From a virus, in the IMG/VR virus record IMGVR_UViG_3300042156_000080, positions 1 through 37,699 of that record: a stretch of DNA of 37,699 bases. One strand, written 5' to 3'. The notes beneath the pieces are model-generated. The model was given only the letters and a program-made list of their open reading frames with translations. It was not told the DNA's origin and did not search any database. The position numbers and the translations under genes were made by a program. Every line of letters begins with the position of its first letter. Within the stretch, counting starts at the first letter, position 1. Positions 23,111-30,350 of this stretch are shown here, in pieces.

Positions 23111-23784
23111 GCCATACGCCTGAGGATTACGGCAAGCTCCTACGCGACCTATTGCCGCCAGGCCAGGCATTCAGCCGCGAGCCAGGGACAGACCTTGAGC
23201 AGCTTCTTTTGGGCATGGGCGTTGAGCTGTCGCGTGTAGAGGCTCGCGCGGATGTGCTTGCGCTTGAGGTAGTCCCGAGCACCACAAGCGAGCTATTGCC
23301 GGACTGGGAGCGCGCAGCGGGGTTGCCTGACAATTGCTCAATGGCCCTTGAAGACACCGCGCAGGGCCGCAGAAATTCCCTAATTGCGAAGCTGTCTAGC
23401 CTGGGCGGGCAGTCTATATCCTACTTTGTGGGGGTTCTCGCGGGGCTTGGATATCAAACGACAATTACAGAGTTCCGCCAGTTCCGCGCAGGCCTAGCGG
23501 TGGCCGGCGACCCGCTGACTAACGGCGAATGGATTTATGTCTGGCGCGTGAACGCCCCGGAGACGACGATAATCGAGTTCCGCGCCGGGCTTTCGGCCGC
23601 AGGCGAGCCGCTGCGCAGCTGGGGGAATGAGGCGCTGGAGTGTAAGATTAATGCGTTAAAGCCTGCACACACTCTGGCGCTGTTCGGGTACGGTGCGACA
23701 GAAGCCGAAGAAACTTATCTCGCGGCTGACCGTTTATTCTACGTTGCAAACTACGTAATACCAGCTGATGTGGGGACTATATGA
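23107..23784 (+). CDS. Tail protein DUF2313 (Mu gp48-like)
   Basis: The 225-aa protein begins SHTPEDYGKLLRDLLPPGQA, then REPGTDLEQLLLGMGVELSR, VPSTTSELLPDWERAAGLPD, the DUF2313 pattern of Mu gp48. It probably links baseplate wedge and tail fibres. Two related segments, EFRAGLAVAGDPL and EFRAGLSAAGEPL (after one gap-like change in the first), occur about 37 residues apart. Start at GTG 23107 is favoured by GTGA coupling; ATG 23092 is possible. Confidence 0.85.
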   Translation: MSHTPEDYGKLLRDLLPPGQAFSREPGTDLEQLLLGMGVELSRVEARADVLALEVVPSTTSELLPDWERAAGLPDNCSMALEDTAQGRRNSLIAKLSSLGGQSISYFVGVLAGLGYQTTITEFRQFRAGLAVAGDPLTNGEWIYVWRVNAPETTIIEFRAGLSAAGEPLRSWGNEALECKINALKPAHTLALFGYGATEAEETYLAADRLFYVANYVIPADVGTI

Positions 23785-25547
23785 GCATTGAAGATCGGCT
23801 AGATGCGGCAGCAACAAAGGCGGAAAACGCCAGCGAGATAATGCGCAAGTTTTCCAATGACCCGGCCGGGACATTCATAGACACAGAATCGGGGCCGACT
23901 CCAAGCCTTAAGGAGTGGCTGCAAGATAAAGAGTCGACGCTTTCCGAATACACCGACGAGTTGCGCGACGACCTATTAAGCGAGGATGCAGGCAAGGGCG
24001 TAGACCTTGTGCGCGGCGCCGTGCAGTCTCTTGGCGGAATTGTTGAACTGGTCGGCAAGGTAGGAGTATCCGACGATCAGACTGTAACGGTCAGTTCATT
24101 TTATGCAGACCCTGACGCCGAGGCAGACAGCGTATACGGCGGCGAGGCTTATACATGGAAATCGGGCCAACCGAAAAGTGGGCATAATGGAAGTACTATC
24201 GTCAGCCCAACAGTGCCATGGGATGGAACCCCAGCAACTCTGGCTAGCTACATTTCGGCAGCCGGCGAAACAGACGGTTTAGGTTTTGGTTGCTGGGTTC
24301 GATTCGAACAACGGGTTATCGACGTAAACAAGTACGGAGTTATTGCGGACGGAACAGACCGGACGGCTCAAATTCAAGCCGTGATTAATGCTTTTGATGG
24401 CGCAGGAAAGTCCCTGCTAGTAGTTATCGCGGATAACATTAAGTTCACGTTGTCCGCATTGACTCACAATGCCACAAGCGCCTTGGCGGTTAAGTACCGT
24501 TTTAACGACGATCTGGCATTTCCTAACAACGCGGTCGGCGGAAGCCAGCAGCATATGCTTTACGTTGATAGCGGCGTGTCGGGCATATCTGACAACGTGA
24601 TGCGTTACGACTCCGCGCCCTACCACCCAGCCCATATACTTGATATGCGCAGCGACATTAACAGCCTATGGCGCAGCGCAGCACAGCAGCGCACCTCCAT
24701 TAACGGCAGCTATATAATCAGCCGCGAGGGGTATACCCGTCTCCAGCTAACTTATCGGGACTTTGATCTAGACGGCAGCGACAACCCCGACACTGACGCC
24801 CGTAAGTCCGGGGTTGACTTCGGGCTATGGCGTGCGCAGTGGACTATCACTGGCATAACGAGCGCAAGCTGGGTATCCCCTCCGGCCGAAGGTAATCTAG
24901 TAAAGACGGCAGACGGGCGGCTGTTCGTCGTGCGCTTTATCGATGGGGCCGGGATGGTTCTTTACCACCGCAAGGGTAATATCCAGGCGGGTGATGCCCT
25001 GATTTTCAACGGTGTCACATCTAGCACCACTGTTACCGGCACCCCTGCGCGAGTTCTAACCAGCCTGCTCAATCGGATGTGTGTGAGCGGTTACAATGGC
25101 GCGGTAGGTTTCAACATGCCGCCAGAGCGGATAAGGAACGCGAATGTCGGAATTGGTGGCGTTCTCGGTGTAGAGAAAGCCAGTGGCAGTTTGTACGGCA
25201 CTTCTGATCCGGTCCTGTACTGCGTCGACGTGCTTTCCGCTCCTACTAAGGGATGGTACGAGAAATACAACGTAACGACCGGGGCGTTTGAGCTTTACAC
25301 CCACGCTAACGTGCTGATGTGTGCGATTAGTCCAACTGGCAGCATGCTGTTAGGTGGAAATATAATTCCGAAGGTTTACAGTAGCGCGCAACTTAACGAC
25401 ATTACGCACCCGGTAAATACGACAAATAAAGTCCAGGGCGTGGAGGTCACTCGTATTTCGGATACGCGGCCGGTTTACGCCACGGGCAGCGCCGCAGCTG
25501 CGACATGGGTATTTTCTGACGGAACCCTGGCTCATACGCCGGTCTAG
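23781..25547 (+). CDS. Tailspike / tail fibre with beta-helix-type domain
   Basis: The 588-aa protein has an N-terminal attachment region with helical content and the segment FIDTESGPTPSLKEWLQDKE (residues 32-51), common near fibre N-termini. VNKYGVIADGTDRTAQIQAV at 182-201 is a typical start of a right-handed beta-helix in tailspikes and pectate-lyase-like enzymes. The C-terminal part is rich in Gly, Thr and Asn. It probably recognises, and perhaps cleaves, a surface polysaccharide. No catalytic residues can be named. The lower GC content compared with the baseplate genes points to exchange with other phages. Confidence 0.78.
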   Translation: MSIEDRLDAAATKAENASEIMRKFSNDPAGTFIDTESGPTPSLKEWLQDKESTLSEYTDELRDDLLSEDAGKGVDLVRGAVQSLGGIVELVGKVGVSDDQTVTVSSFYADPDAEADSVYGGEAYTWKSGQPKSGHNGSTIVSPTVPWDGTPATLASYISAAGETDGLGFGCWVRFEQRVIDVNKYGVIADGTDRTAQIQAVINAFDGAGKSLLVVIADNIKFTLSALTHNATSALAVKYRFNDDLAFPNNAVGGSQQHMLYVDSGVSGISDNVMRYDSAPYHPAHILDMRSDINSLWRSAAQQRTSINGSYIISREGYTRLQLTYRDFDLDGSDNPDTDARKSGVDFGLWRAQWTITGITSASWVSPPAEGNLVKTADGRLFVVRFIDGAGMVLYHRKGNIQAGDALIFNGVTSSTTVTGTPARVLTSLLNRMCVSGYNGAVGFNMPPERIRNANVGIGGVLGVEKASGSLYGTSDPVLYCVDVLSAPTKGWYEKYNVTTGAFELYTHANVLMCAISPTGSMLLGGNIIPKVYSSAQLNDITHPVNTTNKVQGVEVTRISDTRPVYATGSAAAATWVFSDGTLAHTPV

Positions 25548-25585
25548 CGCGACAAGTCCATCCTATTAATTTTAAGGGGTACACC

Positions 25586-26377
25586 ATGCACAGAATTGAC
25601 ACGCCATCCGCCACGGTAGACGAGCAGTTTACAGAGGGAAGCCCAACTGGCGGGGTTCCGGCAACTGTAGTATCAGCGGACTGGCTGAACTCAATACAAG
25701 AAGAAATAGCAAATGTCGTTGAGTCGGCAGGCCTAACGCTTGAGAAAGAAAACAACGAACAACTGCTTAGCGCAATAATTGGAATTGCCGGGCTTGACTA
25801 CCTAAACAGTATTCGCGCAAACGTCGCGAGTGCTTCGGCCGTAAACCTGACGACTGGAGCCCCAAACACTCGGCACATAGACCTTACCGGAACAACAACA
25901 ATAAACTCGTTTACTGTTGTTGCTGGCCGTTGTTATTTTGTTCGCTTCACTGGCGTGTTACAGCTGACTAACAGCGCGTCCATTAATACGCAGCGCGGCG
26001 CAAATATAACAACCGCCGCAGGTGATACCTGCATAATCCGAGCTACGGCAGCGGACACCGTGGAAATTCTGTGCGGCGACTTTAAAGCGGATCGCGGTAT
26101 TGGATCAGGCCAAACATGGCAAGACGTTGCCGCAAGTCGCGCCATATCGACCACCTACACAAACACCACTGGGCGCCCTATTCAAGTCGCGCTTGGTATA
26201 TTTAACACCGCAGAGGCGAATTTAAATTTCTTTATAAACGCAGTCCGCATAGTTACAACCTTCATAGCAGCCGGACAAACATCGGCTATGACTATTATTA
26301 TTCCAGCGGGCAGCACATATTCCATAACTGTCTCGACTGGATCGCCAACGATTAACACCTGGCAAGAGCTGCGATAA
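25586..26377 (+). CDS. Second tail fibre-like protein, 263 aa
   Basis: The N-terminal motif MHRIDTPSATVDEQFTEGSP followed by TGGVPATVVSADWLNSIQEE is widespread at the start of phage fibres (residues 1-50). The rest is Thr/Asn/Ala-rich beta-structure, with LTNSASINTQRGANITTAAG and a closing domain rich in Ile and Thr that may be a lectin-like head. AAGGGG lies 8 bases before the ATG. Base composition is the most AT-rich of the late region. It probably forms a side fibre or a cap for receptor binding, together with the tailspike. Confidence 0.7.
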   Translation: MHRIDTPSATVDEQFTEGSPTGGVPATVVSADWLNSIQEEIANVVESAGLTLEKENNEQLLSAIIGIAGLDYLNSIRANVASASAVNLTTGAPNTRHIDLTGTTTINSFTVVAGRCYFVRFTGVLQLTNSASINTQRGANITTAAGDTCIIRATAADTVEILCGDFKADRGIGSGQTWQDVAASRAISTTYTNTTGRPIQVALGIFNTAEANLNFFINAVRIVTTFIAAGQTSAMTIIIPAGSTYSITVSTGSPTINTWQELR

Positions 26378-26440
26378 TTTAGGCGGGTGAGCCGCGCATG
26401 CTAGTCTAGCCGGAACTAAGATGGCTAAGAGGGGTCGCCA

Positions 26441-26815
26441 ATGCACGATCACAGTTCTACCGGGGTGTACTTGCTCGGGATACTTGCTGCTTTCTTCGCT
26501 CCAGTGCATCCATGGGCAGCAGCAGGCGCGGCTTTCGGGTGCTGCTTTTTCCTGGCCTCGCCGGCATGGACAACGACAAGTCAGCGGTGGCTGCTTGGCG
26601 TGTTCAGCTGGGGAATAGGGTATTCGGCCGGCGTTTACTGGTTCGGCGAGGGGCCGCCATGGAGCACTAAGGCCATGCTGATCTCCGTCACGTTGTCCGC
26701 GCTTGCTGCAGTCCTGTTCACGGCATGGTTCGGCATTATCGCCAGCAATGGAACTTTGCCGCCGTGGCTTACCTCCCTATTTGAATTGATCAAATTCAGG
26801 AAAAGGGGGCCGTAA
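26441..26815 (+). CDS. Holin-like membrane protein 1, 124 aa
   Basis: Three to four hydrophobic segments can be seen: YLLGILAAFFAPVHPWAAAG, AAFGCCFFLA, LLGVFSWGIGYSAGVYWFG and MLISVTLSALAAVLFTAWFG. A basic C-terminus (KFRKRGP) follows. The protein lies just before a second holin-like gene and the lysozyme, so it is probably a holin or antiholin that times lysis in the inner membrane. GAGGGG lies upstream of the ATG. Overlap TAATG couples it to the next gene. Confidence 0.65.
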   Translation: MHDHSSTGVYLLGILAAFFAPVHPWAAAGAAFGCCFFLASPAWTTTSQRWLLGVFSWGIGYSAGVYWFGEGPPWSTKAMLISVTLSALAAVLFTAWFGIIASNGTLPPWLTSLFELIKFRKRGP

Positions 26816-27114
26816 TGTCAATCCTTGATAACCCGTTATCTCTGTTGCAGGTGTTGTTCCACATAGGGACGCTGCTTATCGTCGCAAGCTTCAGGGACGA
26901 GGGCGCTACATATCGGCCAGGGGTCAGCCTGTTGGCCTGCATTATCGCCGGATCATCGCTCGCCATGGCCTTCATGCTACTGTTCCCTGCGCAGTCAGCA
27001 TGCACACGGCCAGAGCCTGGTGCACTGCTGCAGGCCGGGCTAGTCTTCTTTCTCATAGCAACCACGCGCGGCAATGTCGCCAGGCTGCTACCGCGCAGGA
27101 AATGGGGGGCATAG
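26815..27114 (+). CDS. Holin-like membrane protein 2, 99 aa
   Basis: The protein has hydrophobic helices LLQVLFHIGTLLIVASF, VSLLACIIAGSSLAMAFMLL and LLQAGLVFFLIATTRGNVA, ending in a basic tail. The pattern resembles the LydA/Phage_holin_3 type common in Pseudomonas phages. It is translationally coupled to the preceding membrane protein. Which of the two forms the lethal hole cannot be decided. Confidence 0.7.
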   Translation: MSILDNPLSLLQVLFHIGTLLIVASFRDEGATYRPGVSLLACIIAGSSLAMAFMLLFPAQSACTRPEPGALLQAGLVFFLIATTRGNVARLLPRRKWGA

Positions 27115-27117
27115 GCC

Positions 27118-27546
27118 ATGATCGTAAACGACAGCTACAGCCAGCTTAAGCGTGACGAGGGCGAGATTCTGCACGCCTATCAAGATCACCTGGGGTTCTG
27201 GACGATTGGCGTCGGCATCCTGATTGACGCCCGCAAAGGTGGCGGCCTACTCCCAGAAGAATCTGAGTTTATTTTCAAGAACCGCCTTCGCCTGATCGAT
27301 GAATCCCTATCGAAACGCGTTCCTTGGATCAAGAGGCTTGACCCAGCCAGGCGCGGAGTACTGCTCAACATGGCTTTCCAGATGGGCATTGACGGATTGC
27401 TGGGATTCAAAAACACCCTAGCCACAATCGAGGCGGGCCAATACCAGAAAGCAGCGGGTGAAATGCTAAACAGCAAGTGGGCCAAGCAGACGCCCGCCAG
27501 AGCGCAGCGGTTGAGCAATCAAATGCGCACTGGCGACTGGCAGTGA
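27118..27546 (+). CDS. Endolysin, T4-type lysozyme (GH24)
   Basis: The 142-aa enzyme has E14, D23 and T29 in DEGEILHAYQDHLGFWTIGV, the E-8aa-D-5aa-T spacing of T4 lysozyme (E11, D20, T26). FQMG and the closing TPARAQRLSNQMRTG also match the family. It hydrolyses the MurNAc-GlcNAc bond of peptidoglycan. There is no signal peptide or N-terminal anchor, so it needs a holin to reach the wall. The stop overlaps the Rz start as GTGA. Confidence 0.93.
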   Translation: MIVNDSYSQLKRDEGEILHAYQDHLGFWTIGVGILIDARKGGGLLPEESEFIFKNRLRLIDESLSKRVPWIKRLDPARRGVLLNMAFQMGIDGLLGFKNTLATIEAGQYQKAAGEMLNSKWAKQTPARAQRLSNQMRTGDWQ

Positions 27547-28049
27547 TCGCCCTGCTTTCGCAATACCGCCTAGCGCTGATCGCCGCAGCAGTTGCCGGGC
27601 TTATGGCGTTTTCTGCTGCTGGTGCTTGGCAGTGGCAGGCCAACGCCTACGGCCGGCGGATAGCCGACGTCCAAACCGCCCAGGCTCAGGCGCTCGCCGA
27701 GGCCCAGGCCCAGGCCCGCGCCGAAGAGCAGCGCCGCCAAATCGCAATCGAGGGGATACGCCGTGACGCACAAAACCACATCGAGCAAGCCGCTGCTGAT
27801 GCTGCTGCCGCTGATGCTCTGGCTCTCAGCCTGCAGCAACAAGCCGACAAGCTCGCCCGTCGCACCGCCAGCTGTCCAGGCTCTTCCGCTGGAAGCGAGG
27901 CAGCCGACCCCGCCAAGCTACTGCTTGCCGACCTGCTCAGCCGGATTGACGCGCGAGCGGGAGAGCTGGCGGCGTATGCTGATCGAGCACGAATAGCTGG
28001 TGCCGCGTGCGAGAAGTCGTTCGACGCAATCCAGACAAGGAACGATTGA
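27543..28049 (+). CDS. Rz: Inner-membrane spanin (Rz-like), 168 aa
   Basis: An N-terminal transmembrane helix (LALIAAAVAGLMAFSAAGAW) is followed by a long Ala/Gln/Glu-rich coiled coil (AQAQALAEAQAQARAEEQRR) in the periplasm. This is the Rz architecture. The GTG at 27543 overlaps the lysozyme stop. A proline-rich lipoprotein is encoded inside in another frame, as in lambda. Together they bridge and fuse the two membranes at lysis. Confidence 0.85.
   Translation: MIALLSQYRLALIAAAVAGLMAFSAAGAWQWQANAYGRRIADVQTAQAQALAEAQAQARAEEQRRQIAIEGIRRDAQNHIEQAAADAAAADALALSLQQQADKLARRTASCPGSSAGSEAADPAKLLLADLLSRIDARAGELAAYADRARIAGAACEKSFDAIQTRND
27763..27996 (+). CDS. Rz1: Outer-membrane spanin lipoprotein (Rz1-like), nested in Rz
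   Basis: The 77-aa frame starts at GTG with GAGGGG upstream. It has a lipoprotein signal: MTHKTTSSKPLLMLLPLML followed by the lipobox LSAC with the lipidated Cys24. The short mature part is rich in Pro and Ser (NKPTSSPVAPPAVQALP). It lies wholly inside Rz in a different frame, the classical embedded arrangement. Confidence 0.85.
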   Translation: MTHKTTSSKPLLMLLPLMLWLSACSNKPTSSPVAPPAVQALPLEARQPTPPSYCLPTCSAGLTRERESWRRMLIEHE

Positions 28050-28057
28050 CCCAAAAG

Positions 28058-28082
28058 AAAGCCCCTGGAGACAGGGGCTTTT
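28058..28082. terminator. Bidirectional intrinsic terminator between convergent operons
   Basis: GCCCCTG (28061-28067), loop GAGA, CAGGGGC (28072-28078), flanked by A-tract on the left and TTTT on the right. It serves the late rightward unit after Rz and the leftward unit after the coiled-coil gene; leftward reading gives TTTCTTTT after the stem. Confidence 0.85.
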
Positions 28083-28084
28083 GT

Positions 28085-28825
28085 TTATCGAGCCGAGTTG
28101 CCAGGCCCGTTGCCGCCGATCTGTAGCAACAAAAGCTGCTGGTCTTTGGCTGCCAGGGCATCACGCAAACGGCTCTGCTCGTTGCTGGCAATCAGCTCGC
28201 GAGTCGCAGAGTTTTCAGCTCGCACCAGCTCCTTCATTTCGCAGCAGCATTCCGCCACCTGGGCGGCGATCTTAGCGGCGTTCTCCGATGCCTGGAGCTG
28301 GGCGCGCGATGCGTTCTCAGCGGCTTGCAGGGTGAGCGAGTGGGTGTTCTTGCAGGAGTCCAGCATGATCTCTGCTTTGTTGTCGCTTGCCTCCTTGCGA
28401 ACGTCGCAGATATCGCGGGCCAGGGATATTTGCAGCCGATCCATATGGGCGCGCGTCTCGCCATGGCCGCGGGCTACTTCGGCGCGAATCTCGCCGCTGT
28501 TACGCTCAACGCGAGCGCCAACTTCACCGGAGGCCCTCTCTACGCCTGCGCGTATTTCGCCGCCGTTGCGCTCGGTGGCGCCGAGGTTGGTTGACCCCTG
28601 GCGAGCAGTCTCTTGAATTCCGGCCAAGCCGTTGTGCTCAACGGAACTCATGACGTTGACGGTGCTGTCGTGGATCGTGCTCAGTGTGTCGCGGAAACCG
28701 CCGCCGATCTGGTTGCTCAGGATCAGCTCTTCCAACCCGTCACGGTCTCTGCCGTGCGGGTGGTGATGGCTGGAGTGGGTGTAGACGCCTGGGTACGTCT
28801 GAGGAATGAAAGCCGCGTGATCCAT
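28085..28825 (-). CDS. Coiled-coil protein with 11-residue repeats and a CCC motif, 246 aa
   Basis: The protein has a His-rich N-terminus (HSSHHHPHG, 17-25) and a Gly-containing segment QIGGGFRDTLST. Four 11-residue repeats at 85-128 (ERNGGEIRAGV, ERASGEVGARV, ERNSGEIRAEV, ARGHGETRAHM) suggest a right-handed, hendecad-type coiled coil. A long Ala/Glu/Gln helix carries AECCCEMKEL with Cys193-195, then RLRDALAAKDQQLLLLQ. No family name can be given. GAGGCG lies before the ATG. It is the last gene of the leftward operon, next to the late genes, and could be either a structural or a host-interaction protein. Confidence 0.7.
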   Translation of the reverse strand: MDHAAFIPQTYPGVYTHSSHHHPHGRDRDGLEELILSNQIGGGFRDTLSTIHDSTVNVMSSVEHNGLAGIQETARQGSTNLGATERNGGEIRAGVERASGEVGARVERNSGEIRAEVARGHGETRAHMDRLQISLARDICDVRKEASDNKAEIMLDSCKNTHSLTLQAAENASRAQLQASENAAKIAAQVAECCCEMKELVRAENSATRELIASNEQSRLRDALAAKDQQLLLLQIGGNGPGNSAR

Positions 28826-28846
28826 TTTTAACGCCTCGCTATACGG

Positions 28847-29125
28847 ATGATTGAATTGCCGGTGAATTGCCCGGTCTGTGCATTATCCGTAACCGTGCTG
28901 GCGCTAAAGCAGATGGGGAAAAATGTCACGCATAGCCGCTGCACATGCTGCGGCGCTCGTCTTGTCGCTTGCGTGGAGTGCGGCGAGTTGTTCAGCCCGT
29001 TACGTTCTGATCAGGTTTACTGCCGCGGCCGGTGCAGGACAAGAAAGCGCAGGCGGATAGCTGCTGTAGCTGCCTGCGCCGATCCAGTTATTCAGGCTGA
29101 AGCATGTGATACCGATCACGCCTAG
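28847..29125 (+). CDS. Zinc-finger protein on the opposite strand, up to 92 aa
   Basis: Cysteine pairs are placed as in two zinc sites. NCPVC is followed 25 residues later by CTCC, an Ogr/Delta-like spacing. Then CVECGELFSPLRSDQVYC and CRTRKRRR resemble treble-clef fingers that end in a basic patch. Binding of nucleic acid is likely. The gene points rightward inside the leftward operon, shares 38 bases with the end of a leftward gene and has only 21 bases to the divergent neighbour. The ATG at 28847 lacks a good ribosome site; GTG at 28862, giving an MNCPVC start, is equally likely. A late-gene activator role is possible but unproven. Confidence 0.65.
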   Translation: MIELPVNCPVCALSVTVLALKQMGKNVTHSRCTCCGARLVACVECGELFSPLRSDQVYCRGRCRTRKRRRIAAVAACADPVIQAEACDTDHA

Positions 29126-29342
29126 TTGGCCCGGGTGCTGCTCGGGTTGCCTGGCTATCCCTGCACTCGAATGAAAGCCGTGCAGCGCCGGAGACTTTGG
29201 CGGATAGCGCGCCAGCTATTGCCGGCCTTGCTATCTCGCACAGAGCCCCACCCACATCGGCTTGCGGGAAGATGGCCAGCGTCTCGTCTGCGCAAGGTTC
29301 GCCGGCCAGGCAATACGTCATCACCAGGGCAAACACTTGCAT
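29088..29342 (-). CDS. Small Cys-containing protein, 84 aa
   Basis: The product begins MQVFALVMTYCLAGEPCADE and has four cysteines in the first 60 residues and a basic tail. It overlaps the upstream small membrane protein by 22 bases, with GGTGGGGG before the ATG. The short hydrophobic N-terminus could be a weak signal sequence. No family is recognised. The convergent zinc-finger gene overlaps its end. Confidence 0.55.
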   Translation of the reverse strand: MQVFALVMTYCLAGEPCADETLAIFPQADVGGALCEIARPAIAGALSAKVSGAARLSFECRDSQATRAAPGPTRRDRYHMLQPE

Positions 29343-29473
29343 GCCCCCACCGCAACCCAGGCAGCCACCATGCCGCCCATGGCGAAGGCCAGCACGGCAC
29401 CGCCAGCGATTGCCGCAAGTACCGGGTGGCGCCGCTCCCATTCGGCCAGCTCAACCTCTTCCCTGTCGATCAT
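29321..29473 (-). CDS. Small single-span membrane protein, 50 aa
   Basis: The frame reads MIDREEVELAEWERRHPVLA, then one hydrophobic helix AIAGGAVLAFAMGGMVAAWV, and ends AVGACKCLPW. It starts in an ATGA overlap with the 51-aa gene and overlaps the next gene by 22 bases. The function is unknown. Such small membrane proteins in early operons often modify the host envelope. Confidence 0.55.
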   Translation of the reverse strand: MIDREEVELAEWERRHPVLAAIAGGAVLAFAMGGMVAAWVAVGACKCLPW

Positions 29474-29625
29474 GCTACCCGCCTCCACACTTCGCTTCTG
29501 TCCAGCACCTCGCGCCGCACATCGATCACGCGCCGGTCGATACCTTCAAGGGTGCACAGGCCGCTGAACTCCCGGATCAGCAGGTAGCGCCTGCCGCTGG
29601 TGGTGTTCTCGTAGCGCTCGCCCAT
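29470..29625 (-). CDS. Small unknown protein, 51 aa
   Basis: The frame begins MGERYENTTSGRRYLLIREF and continues with GIDRRVIDVRREVLDRSEVW. Alternating hydrophobic and charged residues suggest a small beta-barrel-like fold. It lies two bases after the exonuclease stop and is coupled to the membrane protein by ATGA. No family is recognised. Confidence 0.55.
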   Translation of the reverse strand: MGERYENTTSGRRYLLIREFSGLCTLEGIDRRVIDVRREVLDRSEVWRRVA

Positions 29626-29627
29626 GA

Positions 29628-30350
29628 TCAAAACCCCGCGCGTTTGAACGCTTCCAGATAGTACGGATCGGTTTCGGCCTGGCCGCGATACCAGCGGACA
29701 TAGCCGGCGTCCAGCTGGCCGCGCGCAATCTTGGTGCCCTTGTGCTTGCCGAACCCCATCACCGTTGGGATGCGCGCTATCTCGCTCAGCGCGTGAACCT
29801 CTTCCCAGGTGTCGCACGGGTGGCCCTTGTCCATGGCCGCGCTCAGCAGGAAGAGCAGCAGACCGGCGCAGTTGTGCACATCATCAAGGGCGGCGTGTGC
29901 GTTCCTCAGTGCCTCGCGCGCTGCCTCTTCCATGCTGCTGCGACGGCCCATCATGTAGATCATGGCGCTTTGCGTGTGGCTGTCTTTGTCCGGGAACAGG
30001 AACCGGCTCAGGGCCAGGGTGCAGATCCGGCGCAGGTGCATGGCGTCTGCAAAGCGTGCATCAAAATCGACGTTGTGGCCGATCAAAATATCCACATCGT
30101 TCGGCAGGGCGAAGTCAGCGGACGGCCGGCAGTCTTTCAGGTCGGCGGTGAGAATGTGGTGCACGGCCTGCGCGCCAAGGCTGATCGGCACGCTTGGGCG
30201 GAATCGCTCGCAGTAGTTCGGCAGCTCAGTCCGGATCGAATTGGCGAACTCGCAAGGCTTGCCGGGCAGCTCAAGCCAGGCCGCCTCAATGATCTGGTCT
30301 TTTTCGTGGTCGGTGCCGGTGGTTTCGGTGTCGAAAATGTATGGCTTCAT
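29628..30350 (-). CDS. DnaQ-like 3'-5' exonuclease (DEDDh) with DUF3820-like tail
   Basis: The 240-aa protein has the exonuclease motifs D7-T-E9, GHNVDFD at 91-97 and H152 with D156/D157 in HAALDDV, the DEDDh pattern of exonuclease X and DnaQ epsilon. After about residue 195 comes MGFGKHKGTKI and GYVRWYRGQ, a small domain that often follows such exonucleases in bacteria. It degrades DNA (or RNA) from the 3' end. AAAGG lies upstream, and the ATG overlaps the methyltransferase stop as ATGA. It may work in recombination with the Rad50-like ATPase or process ends. Confidence 0.85.
   Translation of the reverse strand: MKPYIFDTETTGTDHEKDQIIEAAWLELPGKPCEFANSIRTELPNYCERFRPSVPISLGAQAVHHILTADLKDCRPSADFALPNDVDILIGHNVDFDARFADAMHLRRICTLALSRFLFPDKDSHTQSAMIYMMGRRSSMEEAAREALRNAHAALDDVHNCAGLLLFLLSAAMDKGHPCDTWEEVHALSEIARIPTVMGFGKHKGTKIARGQLDAGYVRWYRGQAETDPYYLEAFKRAGF

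Noticed and set aside
28325-28653. Plus-strand open frames opposite the coiled-coil gene
   Set aside because: They arise from the 33-bp repeats read backwards, lack ribosome sites and have no domain.
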